Made by a program: the position numbers and the translations under genes. A model generated the notes under the pieces. The model saw nothing but the letters and a program-made list of their open reading frames with translations. It had not been told where the DNA came from and searched no databases. A DNA stretch of 64,000 nucleotides from positions 18,360 through 82,359 of the forward strand of contig JAPYWL010000003.1 of NCBI GenBank assembly GCA_028276365.1. Reading direction: 5' to 3'. The stretch is from Deltaproteobacteria bacterium (GTDB lineage Bacteria; DRYD01). Below are positions 44,981 through 53,994 of this stretch, piece after piece. The stretch's first letter is position 1; each line of letters begins with the position of its first letter.

Positions 44981-45653
44981 AAGTTAAATCAATACCTCCT
45001 AATAATACATTGGATTTATCAAAAATAATTAAGATATCATTTTGTTTATCTTTATACAATTTTTGAAAATCTATATCCTTTAAATTTAAATTATTTTTGA
45101 TATTAGACAAATCAACATAAGCTATATTAAAAGAGTAATTCAAATTTGAAGTTAAATCCAAATTCTTATTTGAATCTAAGGTTTGAATTACCTCATTAGT
45201 AAGATCTTTATAACCATATACAATACTATCACTAGTTAGAATAATACCAATATTCTCTTTATTAGCAGTAGTTATTACAGCTCTTTCTAAATTTTTGTAG
45301 AATTCACTTAAATATTCCTGTTTTTTATTTTCTAAAATAACAGATAACTTATTAGCTGTTTCTTTTAACTCTTTCTCATTTTTAGTTAATGAAATTTTAT
45401 TTAATTGATCCTTATATTCTAGTTCCAAATTATAAATTTTATCCTGAATTTGTTTATAATATTTACTATCTCTTATCTTTGTTAAATCCACCCTTCCAAT
45501 TAATACCTTAGAATTCTCATTTTTTAATTGATTTGATTTATTACAACTATTTAATACAAAAGAAAAAGAAAGAAAATATAAAATAAAAAAAATAAAACTT
45601 ATATTCCTAGTTATATTTTTGTTTTTTTCTACTTTCAAACCTAATTTAATCAT
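44916..45653 (-). CDS. OmpH/Skp-like lipoprotein, duplicated domain
   Basis: A 245-residue lipoprotein. The signal peptide ends in FSFVLNSC, with the lipobox LNSC at about 34-37. Two OmpH-like units follow: one from IGRVDLTKIRDSKYYKQIQDK to GIILTSDSIVYGYKDLTNEV, and a short second one from IAYVDLSNIKN to IIFDKSNVLLGGIDLTYEI. Skp-like proteins carry unfolded outer membrane proteins across the periplasm; a lipid anchor is unusual. Its end overlaps the next OmpH-like gene by 65 nt. Together with lpxD the three form an envelope cluster. Confidence 0.7.
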   Translation of the reverse strand: MIKLGLKVEKNKNITRNISFIFFILYFLSFSFVLNSCNKSNQLKNENSKVLIGRVDLTKIRDSKYYKQIQDKIYNLELEYKDQLNKISLTKNEKELKETANKLSVILENKKQEYLSEFYKNLERAVITTANKENIGIILTSDSIVYGYKDLTNEVIQTLDSNKNLDLTSNLNYSFNIAYVDLSNIKNNLNLKDIDFQKLYKDKQNDILIIFDKSNVLLGGIDLTYEIQKYISKKYHTKNSKKEFK

Positions 45654-45763
45654 AACTACTGATTTCTAATATAATATTTCTGCAATTAAAATATAATTAC
45701 CTTTTATAAATTTTATCTGTTAAATATAAAGGATTTTAAGAATAGATTAATAATTTAAATAAT

Positions 45764-46573
45764 ATGATAGGATTAATTTTATTAGGCTATGGAAAATCAG
45801 AACGTTTCTTAAAATCAATATCAAATAATGATTTAATAAATAATCCCTCATTAATCAATACAAAATTATACAATTATATTTTAAATTCTTTAAAAAATAA
45901 CTTTAATAAAATTTTTCTTAATATAACAGAGAAAAAAAGTATAGCAGATTTTTCTATTGATGTATTTTCTAAAATCAGCGATTTAATAAAAAGTGTAGTT
46001 TTTGTATGTGACTTAAATTTAGATATAAAAAAATATGAAAATATTTTTAATGAAGTTTTAATAACAGAAGGCGGTAATCTAAGACAAATTAGTTCATACA
46101 AAGGGCTCCAAAAATTAAAAGAATCGAAATATTTTAATGAAATAGAATATATAATTATTCACGACTTAGCTAGGCCCTTAATAACTCTAAAAATGCTTAA
46201 TGATTTAATAGATAATATAAAAGACTATGATGGATGTACTTTATATATAAATCCAATGGATTCCGTAGCATTTGAATTTGATAAAAATTTAAGCTATATT
46301 AATAGGGAAAAAATCTTATTAATACAAACTCCACAAATATTTAAAAAAGAAGCAATAATAAATGCTCATGAACTAGCTAAATCTGAAAAAGATACCTTTA
46401 GTGATGATTTATCTATATTAGAATTTTATACCACTTTTAAAATAAATTACATACTTGGTCATAAATTTAATATTAAAATAACTGATATTAATGATTACTT
46501 TATTGTATTTAATCTACTAAATTTTTTAATTAACAATAATTTATATAACGATTACTTAGCAGGAAAAATATAA
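45764..46573 (+). CDS. ispD: 2-C-methyl-D-erythritol 4-phosphate cytidylyltransferase (diverged)
   Basis: A 269-residue IspD-like enzyme of the MEP isoprenoid pathway. EYIIIHDLARPLIT (IHDAARP motif), INPMDSVAFEF, INREKILLIQTPQIFKKEAIINAH and FSDDLSILEF (TDD motif) then GHKFNIKITDINDY are in the right order. The N-terminal loop is odd: LILLGYGKSERFLKS instead of AAGxGxRMG, lacking the second Gly run, though Arg and Lys are nearby. It is longer than usual by about 35 residues through Asn/Lys-rich insertions. It is divergently transcribed from the OmpH-like gene. Confidence 0.8.
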   Translation: MIGLILLGYGKSERFLKSISNNDLINNPSLINTKLYNYILNSLKNNFNKIFLNITEKKSIADFSIDVFSKISDLIKSVVFVCDLNLDIKKYENIFNEVLITEGGNLRQISSYKGLQKLKESKYFNEIEYIIIHDLARPLITLKMLNDLIDNIKDYDGCTLYINPMDSVAFEFDKNLSYINREKILLIQTPQIFKKEAIINAHELAKSEKDTFSDDLSILEFYTTFKINYILGHKFNIKITDINDYFIVFNLLNFLINNNLYNDYLAGKI

Positions 46574-46700
46574 AAAATTTAAAAATTAAAAAATTTTAAT
46601 AAATTATTATCATTTTTTTCATTTTTTAACAAATTTAAAATAAAAATTAAATAATTTTTTTATATTAGTAATAGCTACAAAAGTAGAAAGGAAGATAACT

Positions 46701-47645
46701 ATGAATTTGCTATTTTTTATCCTAATTACACTAATTCTAGTTATAATAATATACATTTTGTTGAAAAATAAAAATAATAAGAAAATTGGAGAAAATTTAA
46801 AAACAAATAAAGAACCAGAAAAAATAGAATTAAAACAAATTAATGATAAACAAAAAAGAATAGGAAATTATATAGTTATAAAGTTTTTAGGAGAAGGGGC
46901 AACTAGTAAAGTTTTCTTAGTAAAAAAAGATAATTCCTTATTTGCTTTAAAACAACTAAATATAATAGACGATGAATTAAAAAAAAGATTTGATAGAGAA
47001 ATAGCAATACTAAAAGAATTAAAACATAAAAATATAGTTAGCATAATAGACAGTGGGATATATGAAGAAAAACCTTTTATAGTCATAGACTATGTAGATG
47101 GAGATTCTTTAGATAGGATAGCACCTAAATTAAATATCATCCAAAAATTAGATATTCTCATTTCAGCAGCTAATGGAATAGCATATCTACACTCTAAAGG
47201 TATAATCCATAGAGATATAAAACCTGAAAACATACTCGTTAGTAAAGATCTAAGTACAGTAAAAATAGCAGATTTAGGGATTTCAAAAGTAGTTTATTGG
47301 AAACCTATAACCCAGGAAGGTCAAATCTTAGGAACCCCCGCTTATATGGCTCCTGAGCTACTTGAAGGTAAATCAGATGACCCAAGAATCGATATCTACG
47401 CATTTGGAATAACTATGTATGAAGTACTTACACATAATGTACCCTTTGATGGAAAACCTTCTGAAATTATCTTAAAACATATTAAAGAAGAACCTAAATT
47501 ACCTTCATTGTTAAATCCTGAGATTCCGCAAGCTTTAGATAAAATTATAATGAAATGTCTAGAAAAAAAACCAGAACGTAGATATAAATCAATGCTAACA
47601 CTTGTAGAAGATCTTATAATGGTTAGAAAAAATCTAAAAATCTAA
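46701..47645 (+). CDS. Membrane-anchored Ser/Thr protein kinase (Hanks type)
   Basis: A 314-residue kinase. A membrane helix occupies residues 2-22, then a short linker, then a complete kinase domain from about 55: GEGATSKVFLV (Gly loop), Lys84 in FALKQL, HRDIKPENIL (170-179), ADLGIS (DFG position, with Leu) and GTPAYMAPE (211-219). All catalytic residues are present. There is no external sensor domain after the helix, unlike PknB, so the signal must come from within the cell or from partner proteins. GAAAGGAAG is 7-8 nt before the ATG. Confidence 0.92.
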   Translation: MNLLFFILITLILVIIIYILLKNKNNKKIGENLKTNKEPEKIELKQINDKQKRIGNYIVIKFLGEGATSKVFLVKKDNSLFALKQLNIIDDELKKRFDREIAILKELKHKNIVSIIDSGIYEEKPFIVIDYVDGDSLDRIAPKLNIIQKLDILISAANGIAYLHSKGIIHRDIKPENILVSKDLSTVKIADLGISKVVYWKPITQEGQILGTPAYMAPELLEGKSDDPRIDIYAFGITMYEVLTHNVPFDGKPSEIILKHIKEEPKLPSLLNPEIPQALDKIIMKCLEKKPERRYKSMLTLVEDLIMVRKNLKI

Positions 47646-47690
47646 AAAACTTATAATCACAAAACAAAATCACTAAAATAAATATTAACT

Positions 47691-48920
47691 ATGAAAAATA
47701 AAATAAACAAAAAATCAAATTTAATTAAAATTATTTCTTTTTTAACCTTTTTTATTATTATCTTTAATTTAAAAAAAATATATTCCATAAATTATTCTCT
47801 AAATATTGAATATGATATTTATCAAATAAATTATACAAAAATATATTATGTAAAAAGCAGTGATAATTTATTGAGCTCATTTAGTATATTAAACAATATA
47901 GGAGCATATTATGATGAATTAAGTGGGCAGGCTCACTTATGTGAGCATATATTTTTCAAAAATAAATATAATAATACATATATAAAATATACTCCATCTA
48001 ATTCTGGAGCTTATTACAATGCAGCTACATTTAATGACTTCATCATTTTTTATTTCACTTCAAATAATAAATACATCTTAAAAAACATAGATACTTTCTT
48101 ATATTCAGCTTTTAACCCATCTTTTAATGAAATTGATGTAAATACAGAAAAAAATGTAGTTATAACAGAATTAAATACAGGTTATCAAGATGAAAATATC
48201 TATAAAATTTTCTCAAAATATTATAAGCCAACAGGTGGAACCGTAAATGATATAAAAAAAATAGATTACAATATTTTATATAACTATTGGAAAAGTAACT
48301 ATAAGCCAGAAAATTTGACTATTATTATTTATTCTTCCCTGCCTTTTCATTACTTTGAGAATTCTATTACAAATTATTTTAAGGGAGAAATAAAATATAT
48401 CAAAAAAGAAAAAATATATTTAAAAAATTACCAAGAAATAAAAAATAGCCTATATAATCCTGATAGCAATTTTTATAAAAATTTTATAAATTTTATAAAT
48501 AAGGAAATAAAAGATTTTAATACCTTAGAAAATCAAGATTATTTCTATTTTTATATAGAAACTAAAAACAATATAATTTATTATGATCTATTAAGTGAAA
48601 TAATTAACAAAAAATATGAAGATTCAAACATTATGAATAACGATAACTTAGAAATATCATCAAGTTTTATACCTACAAAATTAGCTAACTACTTCATTAT
48701 TAAAATAAAAAAGACCCAACAAAAAGAGGCTAATTTCTATAAAAATTACCTTTTTAATATTATAAATAGTATTGATTATAAAGATTTAGAGTATGCTTAC
48801 CTAAAATCTTATAGCGATTATTTATACTTTTTTTCCAGTAATTTTGATTTTATTCAGTTTTTCTCTTTTTTAGTTGGATTAAATATATTAGGAGAAATAA
48901 AAAAATTTCTAAACCCTTAA
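47691..48920 (+). CDS. M16-like zinc peptidase, exported
   Basis: A 409-residue protein with an N-terminal signal or anchor helix (11-30). HLCEH at 82-86 is the inverted zinc motif HxxEH of family M16, and Glu160 in EKNVVITELNTG is the distal ligand 74 residues on. SGAYYNAATFNDFIIFYF fits the conserved AxTxxxxTxY stretch. The length is that of one M16 half; the second half, which normally supplies substrate-binding Arg and Tyr, is poorly recognisable. It starts 45 nt after the kinase gene with no ribosome site. The sequence is strongly enriched in Tyr, Asn and Ile. Confidence 0.75.
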   Translation: MKNKINKKSNLIKIISFLTFFIIIFNLKKIYSINYSLNIEYDIYQINYTKIYYVKSSDNLLSSFSILNNIGAYYDELSGQAHLCEHIFFKNKYNNTYIKYTPSNSGAYYNAATFNDFIIFYFTSNNKYILKNIDTFLYSAFNPSFNEIDVNTEKNVVITELNTGYQDENIYKIFSKYYKPTGGTVNDIKKIDYNILYNYWKSNYKPENLTIIIYSSLPFHYFENSITNYFKGEIKYIKKEKIYLKNYQEIKNSLYNPDSNFYKNFINFINKEIKDFNTLENQDYFYFYIETKNNIIYYDLLSEIINKKYEDSNIMNNDNLEISSSFIPTKLANYFIIKIKKTQQKEANFYKNYLFNIINSIDYKDLEYAYLKSYSDYLYFFSSNFDFIQFFSFLVGLNILGEIKKFLNP

Positions 48921-48948
48921 AAATACTTATCAATTAACATCACATTGT

Positions 48949-49713
48949 TTAATCTATTATCTTATTGAATCCACTAGACAATTTTTTTTCAAAATATAAT
49001 CTCTGTAAAACTAAATTAATAATGTTATTAAATTCGTTAAAAATTTCAGAACTATTTTGAGTATTAGGTTTTATTAATTTTGAAATAGAAGATATATTTA
49101 ATATAAAATCCAAATTATTTATAGAATATTTATAAATATTATTTTTTATTCTATTGATTATTTTTATTGATTTTTCTTTATCAACATCAATTAAACACAA
49201 AACAAATATATCTTGATAAAATCTCCCCACTATATCTATATTACTTCTTATAGAAGAAGAAATTATATTTCCTATCTTCTTAGTAATAAATAAAACTTCA
49301 TTATAATCCAAATTTCTTATCAAATTATAAAAATTATCTATTTCAATTAATGAAAATATAAGGTTTTTCTTAATTCTATAAAAATAAGAATAAATTTGTT
49401 CAAATTTAAGATAAAACCCATTTATATTTAATAACCCCGTTTCATTATCCGTATACCCCTCAGTTTTTAGTGATAAAATCAAAACTAAAAAATCATTTAT
49501 TTCTATTGTTTTTATTTGATAAATTTTGTTATCTAATATACAATTATCTTTATATAATAAATCAGCAAAATCTACTTTGATTTTTTTTAGTAAGCTTTCT
49601 ACCACAACATTATAGTATAAATATTCCTTCGTTTTTTTATCAAGTATTACAACTAAATCACTTAAATTATTTAATATTTCTTTATATAAATCATCTAATT
49701 TTAAAACACTCAT
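48949..49713 (-). CDS. Degenerate GGDEF-domain protein
   Basis: A 254-residue cytoplasmic protein. Residues 1-85 are a small, PAS-like region (LVVILDKKTKEYLYYN...). Residues 90-245 follow the GGDEF fold: DNETGLLNINGFYLKFEQI (the usual D-x-x-T-x-L-x-N-R), FSLIEIDNFYNLIRNLDYNEVL (D-x-D-x-F-K), and IVGRFYQDIFVLCLI, where GGDEF is replaced by FYQDI. The enzyme site is lost, so it probably binds a nucleotide or acts only as a partner. It is 3 nt after the ferritin gene. Confidence 0.7.
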   Translation of the reverse strand: MSVLKLDDLYKEILNNLSDLVVILDKKTKEYLYYNVVVESLLKKIKVDFADLLYKDNCILDNKIYQIKTIEINDFLVLILSLKTEGYTDNETGLLNINGFYLKFEQIYSYFYRIKKNLIFSLIEIDNFYNLIRNLDYNEVLFITKKIGNIISSSIRSNIDIVGRFYQDIFVLCLIDVDKEKSIKIINRIKNNIYKYSINNLDFILNISSISKLIKPNTQNSSEIFNEFNNIINLVLQRLYFEKKLSSGFNKIID

Positions 49714-49716
49714 TTT

Positions 49717-50205
49717 TTACGATTTCCCATTACTTGATTTTTCATTTAATATAAGAAAAGCTAAATTGATATCGTTAATAGTTTTAATTTTATCTAGTAA
49801 ATTTTTAAACTGTGATTCTTCTTCAACCTGTTCTTCTAAGAACCAGCTTAGAAATTGAGCAGTTAAGTAATCTTTTTTTTGTAAAGATAAATCATATATA
49901 TATGAAATCCTTTTAGTTACTTCTTTTTCAGAATTTAAAGCAAATTCTATAGGTTCTAATAAGTTAGAAAAATCGGTTTTAGCTTCTGCTATGTTCTTTA
50001 AATTAATAAATTGGTCTCTATCTAGTAGATAATTTTTTATTTTCATAGCGTGCTCATGTTCTTCTAAAGATTGTTCATAAAAAAGTTTAGCAAAATAATT
50101 TAACCCTTTTAATTGATAATATATAGAAGCTCCTAAGTAATTATAAGATGCCTGTAACTCATTATTTATTTGACTTTCTAATAATTCCTTTATCTCTTTA
50201 TCCAC
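49717..50205 (-). CDS. ftnA: Ferritin (non-haem iron storage)
   Basis: A 162-residue ferritin of the bacterial FtnA type. The four-helix bundle has LLESQINNELQASYNYLGASIYY (Glu15-like ligand), EQSLEEHEHAMKIKNYLLDR (E-x-x-H ligands) and TAQFLSWFLEEQVEEESQFKNLL (the third helix E-Q-[VL]-x-E-E). It stores iron in the cytoplasm and limits free iron, which fits a cell rich in Fe-S proteins. An AAAGGAGAAA site precedes the start. The degenerate GGDEF gene follows. Confidence 0.95.
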   Translation of the reverse strand: MDKEIKELLESQINNELQASYNYLGASIYYQLKGLNYFAKLFYEQSLEEHEHAMKIKNYLLDRDQFINLKNIAEAKTDFSNLLEPIEFALNSEKEVTKRISYIYDLSLQKKDYLTAQFLSWFLEEQVEEESQFKNLLDKIKTINDINLAFLILNEKSSNGKS

Positions 50206-50414
50206 AAACTTTTCTCCTTTCCTTTAATTTATGAATTCATATAATTTATAAATTCATAATAAATTTTTCTCCCTTATTCTTAGTTTCCCTTTTTAAATTT
50301 CTAAAATTTTTACATTCAATTTATTATTATCTTATTATAAAAAGGATTTTTTCTATTTTTTGGCTAAATAAATAATAAAATAGGTTATATAATAAAAAGT
50401 TATACAATAAAAAT

Positions 50415-50978
50415 ATGCTATCTAAGATAATAGATAATAAAGAACTCCAAATAATAAAAGGTGATATAACAGAGCAAAGTGATATAGATGTTATAGTTAA
50501 TTCAGCAAATGCTTATCTAAGAGTAGGTGGTGGAGTTTCTGGAGCTATTCACAAAAAAGCAGGTTATGAGCTAGAAATTGAAGCTATTAACACTGCTAAA
50601 AAACTTAATAAATACCCTCTAAAAGTTTCAGAATGTATTATTACTAATGCCTATAATCTCCCCAATAAAAAAGTTATCCACGTATTAGGACCAGTTTATA
50701 ATCAAGATAAACCTGAAGATTTTTATTTACAGCAATCGTATATAAATTGCCTAAAATTAGCAGATGAACAAAATCTTAGCTCAATTGCTTTCCCTTCTAT
50801 ATCTACAGGTATATTTGGATATCCAATAAAAGAAGCTGCTTATATAGCTATTAAATCAATTATCCAAACATTACCTACATTAAAAAATATAAAACTAGTA
50901 AGAATCGTTTTATTCTCAGATAATAATTATAATATCTATAAAGATACTCTAAATACTCTCATAAACTCTGAAACCTAA
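50415..50978 (+). CDS. Macrodomain (ADP-ribose-binding) protein
   Basis: A 187-residue single macrodomain. IIKGDITEQSDIDVIVNSANAYLRVGGGVSGAIHKKAG holds the ADP-ribose loop, and IAFPSISTGIFGYPIKEAAYIA the second. Members remove or bind ADP-ribose and O-acetyl-ADP-ribose. It is most like the MacroD/YmdB type, though here Ala/Gly residues replace some catalytic groups, so hydrolysis is not sure. It is transcribed away from ferritin across a 209-nt AT-rich gap and has no ribosome site. Confidence 0.92.
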   Translation: MLSKIIDNKELQIIKGDITEQSDIDVIVNSANAYLRVGGGVSGAIHKKAGYELEIEAINTAKKLNKYPLKVSECIITNAYNLPNKKVIHVLGPVYNQDKPEDFYLQQSYINCLKLADEQNLSSIAFPSISTGIFGYPIKEAAYIAIKSIIQTLPTLKNIKLVRIVLFSDNNYNIYKDTLNTLINSET

Positions 50979-51027
50979 ATTTAAATTCTTAAGTTAAAAT
51001 CAAGGGGATAATAAAAGGGGGAGGTAT

Positions 51028-51261
51028 ATGGAACAAGAATCCCTTATTTCTTTAACTATAACTATTGGTTTGTCAGCAATTGTGATTATAACTTTTATAA
51101 TATTAAAATTGATAGAAAATAAACCCCAAAATAATTCAGAAGATAAAAAAGATAATACAGATAATAGTTCAGATGCTGGGATAGAAGCAGGTTTTACTGA
51201 GCCAACTATTCACGATTCTAATTCCTCAGATTATTACGACAGTAATGGATATGGATATTAA
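51028..51261 (+). CDS. Small membrane protein with acidic, Tyr/Gly-ending tail
   Basis: A 77-residue protein of unknown function. Residues 8-28 form one membrane helix (LTITIGLSAIVIITFIILKLI). The rest is a disordered tail rich in Asn, Asp and Ser, ending YYDSNGYGY. A strong GGGGGAGG site stands 4-5 nt before the ATG, far better than most genes around it, which argues that it is real and well translated. It lies 49 nt after the macrodomain gene. Confidence 0.75.
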   Translation: MEQESLISLTITIGLSAIVIITFIILKLIENKPQNNSEDKKDNTDNSSDAGIEAGFTEPTIHDSNSSDYYDSNGYGY

Positions 51262-51317
51262 ATTATTTTTATACCTAAACTTTTACCAAACAATCAAACA
51301 AAAAATAATCTATAATT

Positions 51318-53945
51318 TTAATTTCTCTGTTTAATTTTATAAAGGATATCTTTAAAAAATTCTTGATTGGAAAAATTATTAATAATAACTTTTTTAAAAT
51401 TACCTAAATTAATCAACTTTAAGTTATAATTGCTAAAAATATCTAATAATTCCTTAAGAGTAGAATTAAAAATAATAATTACTTTATTAGTATCCTGAAC
51501 ATTATAAATTCCAATGTAATTAGGATTTTTAATTTTTATTAAATCGTGAACTATTAATAAATCATCTTCTTCTAACAAATTTATGTTTATAATGTTATTA
51601 TCTTCAAATTTAATAGAATCTAAAAGTAACTGATAATATTTCTTTTTAAGATTAATTATACTTTGCTTTAAATTTTTAGAATCACTAATTATCTTAGAAA
51701 TATAATCTTTAATTTTATCAATATCAGTATTAGTTAAAGCAGCTAAATTATTAACAATTGAATAAAATTTATCAAAAATAGATAATAAAGGCAAATTAGA
51801 AACTGCTTCAATTCTTCTAACTCCGAGCTGTAAGCTTTTTTCAGATATTATTTTAAATACTCCTATAAAAGAAGTGTTTTTAACATGAGTACCCCCACAA
51901 AGCTCATAAGAAATAAACTCATCATCCATTATCTTAACAGTTCTAACATTCTCAGGATACTTCTCAGTAAATAAAGCAATGGCTCCTTCTTCTAACGCTA
52001 CATTTAACGGTTTATATTCTATTAATACATCCAGTTCTTTTAATATTATTTCATTAACTAATTCTTCAATATTTTTTAATTCATTATCATTGATAGCTTG
52101 GAAATGAGTAAAATCAAATCTTAATCTATCGTAATCTACTAAAGATCCTGCTTGATATACATGAGTACCTAATACTTTTCTTAAAGCAGAATGTAGTAAA
52201 TGCGTAGCAGTGTGATGAATAGCAGTCAATTTTCTCCTATAAAAATCTACTTCTAAATAAGCTTTATCACCTAACTTTACATAACCTTGTAATAACTTCC
52301 CTATATGAAATATAAAACCTTCTACATGTTTTTGAGTATCTATAACTTGGAACTTAAAATTATCATTAAATATAATTCCCTTATCCCCTACCTGTCCCCC
52401 TGCTTCAGCATAAAACGGAGTAACGTCAGTTATTAATATAATATCATCTTCTGGATTAGATATTTCATTTAGTAATTCTAAAGTTTTATTGGAATTGATT
52501 TTTAATATTGCTATAATGTTTGCTTGTTCTTTTAGTTTATCATATCCCACAAATTCAGTTTTAAACTGTCTATTTATGGAAAATACTTTAATATCATTTT
52601 TATTTTGTCTTGACTGAATCTTTTGTAATTCCATTTCTTTGTTAAACTCATCCACATCAACTCGTAAACCATTATTTTTAGCTAGTTCTATAGTTAATTC
52701 CAAAGGAAAACCAAGGGTATCATATAAATAGAAAGCTTTTTTCCCATCTATTACTTTTATATTATTCTTAATCAGTTCTTCCTTTATCTTGTTAAAATAA
52801 TTAATTCCTTTAGATATATTTTTGATAAAAGCTTTTTCTTCTGAATTAAGTATCTTTTTTGAGAATTCAGATCTAAGATAAACTTCAGGATAAACATCCT
52901 TAAAAATCTCAATAACACTATCTACTATTTCATGACTAAATTCTTTAGAAATTCCTAAAAACTTTGAATAAAGAATAGCTCGTCTTATTAATTTTCTAAG
53001 TACATAACCCCTACCATCATTAGATGGAATAACTCCATCAGATATTAAAAATACAGCTCCCCTTAAATGATCCGCTACTATATTAAGATAAATATCCCTT
53101 TTTGATAAATAATTATTCAAATCAAATTGAATATTAAAATCATTATAAACTTTTTCAACATCTTTTTCAATAAACTGTTCTATTTTAATCAAAATAGGAT
53201 AAAATAAATCTGTATGGTACTGAGTAGGTTTATTTTGAAGTATTCTAGCTAATCTTTCAAGTCCCATACCAGTATCTATATTCTTTTGAGGTAAATCAAT
53301 TAATTCCCCTTTTTCATTTTTAAAATATTGAGTGAATACAATATTCCAAATTTCAATAAATCTTTCTTTTTTTTCACATTCTAAGCACTCACTACCAGGT
53401 TTACAATTAACATTAGGGCAATAGAAATTTTCATAAAATATTTCAGTAGAAGGGCCACAAGGTCCAGTTAATCCTGCAGGTCCCCAAAAATTATCACTTA
53501 ATCGAACAATTTTTTCTGAAGGAACTATAGATCTCCAAATCTCTTCTGCTTCGTCATCATCAGTATGAACACTAACCCATAACTTATTAGGATCCAATTT
53601 ATATACATTAGTTAATAAATCCCAGGCATAATGTATTGATTCATATTTGAAATAATCTCCAAAAGAAAAATTCCCAAGCATCTCAAAAAAAGTATGATGC
53701 CTTAAAGTATAACCCACATTATCTATATCATCCATTCTAAAACATTTTTGACACGTAGCTATCCTTAAATATTTAGGCTTAACTTTTCCAGAAAATTCCG
53801 CTTTAAAAGGAACCATACCTGCTGCTACAAATAACAACGAAGGATCATTATCCGGTATTAAACTATAACTATTTAAAACTTTATGATTATTATTCTCAAA
53901 ATATCTTAAAAAAGTAGATCTAATATTTTTATGATCCCAATTCAT
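51318..53945 (-). CDS. alaS: Alanyl-tRNA synthetase, with a degenerate C-terminal domain
   Basis: AlaRS, 875 residues. The aminoacylation domain is complete (RSTFLRYFENNNHKVLNSYSLIPDNDPSLLFVAAGMVPFK, RHHTFFEMLGNFSFGDYF, GPCGPSTEIFYE). The editing domain has HHTATH and CGGTH zinc/water ligands. An unusual cluster CPNVNCKPGSECLEC near 180-195 is a second possible zinc site. The C-terminal C-Ala (DHHA1) domain is short and lacks the Gly-rich GGxGGGxxxxAQ-like motif; in its place is LINLGNFKKVIINNFSNQEFF. The canonical domain helps tRNA binding, so this loss is notable. Only 49 nt separate it from truD on its 3' side. Confidence 0.95.
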   Translation of the reverse strand: MNWDHKNIRSTFLRYFENNNHKVLNSYSLIPDNDPSLLFVAAGMVPFKAEFSGKVKPKYLRIATCQKCFRMDDIDNVGYTLRHHTFFEMLGNFSFGDYFKYESIHYAWDLLTNVYKLDPNKLWVSVHTDDDEAEEIWRSIVPSEKIVRLSDNFWGPAGLTGPCGPSTEIFYENFYCPNVNCKPGSECLECEKKERFIEIWNIVFTQYFKNEKGELIDLPQKNIDTGMGLERLARILQNKPTQYHTDLFYPILIKIEQFIEKDVEKVYNDFNIQFDLNNYLSKRDIYLNIVADHLRGAVFLISDGVIPSNDGRGYVLRKLIRRAILYSKFLGISKEFSHEIVDSVIEIFKDVYPEVYLRSEFSKKILNSEEKAFIKNISKGINYFNKIKEELIKNNIKVIDGKKAFYLYDTLGFPLELTIELAKNNGLRVDVDEFNKEMELQKIQSRQNKNDIKVFSINRQFKTEFVGYDKLKEQANIIAILKINSNKTLELLNEISNPEDDIILITDVTPFYAEAGGQVGDKGIIFNDNFKFQVIDTQKHVEGFIFHIGKLLQGYVKLGDKAYLEVDFYRRKLTAIHHTATHLLHSALRKVLGTHVYQAGSLVDYDRLRFDFTHFQAINDNELKNIEELVNEIILKELDVLIEYKPLNVALEEGAIALFTEKYPENVRTVKIMDDEFISYELCGGTHVKNTSFIGVFKIISEKSLQLGVRRIEAVSNLPLLSIFDKFYSIVNNLAALTNTDIDKIKDYISKIISDSKNLKQSIINLKKKYYQLLLDSIKFEDNNIININLLEEDDLLIVHDLIKIKNPNYIGIYNVQDTNKVIIIFNSTLKELLDIFSNYNLKLINLGNFKKVIINNFSNQEFFKDILYKIKQRN

Positions 53946-53994
53946 CTAAAATCACCCCTTAACTTATCTTTAATTTTTAAGTTTAATTTTATTC

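Noticed and set aside
50206-50414. Small RNA or tRNA in the ferritin-macrodomain gap
   Set aside because: The gap is AT-rich, with no cloverleaf, TTC-loop or stable stem; it is best seen as a divergent promoter region.
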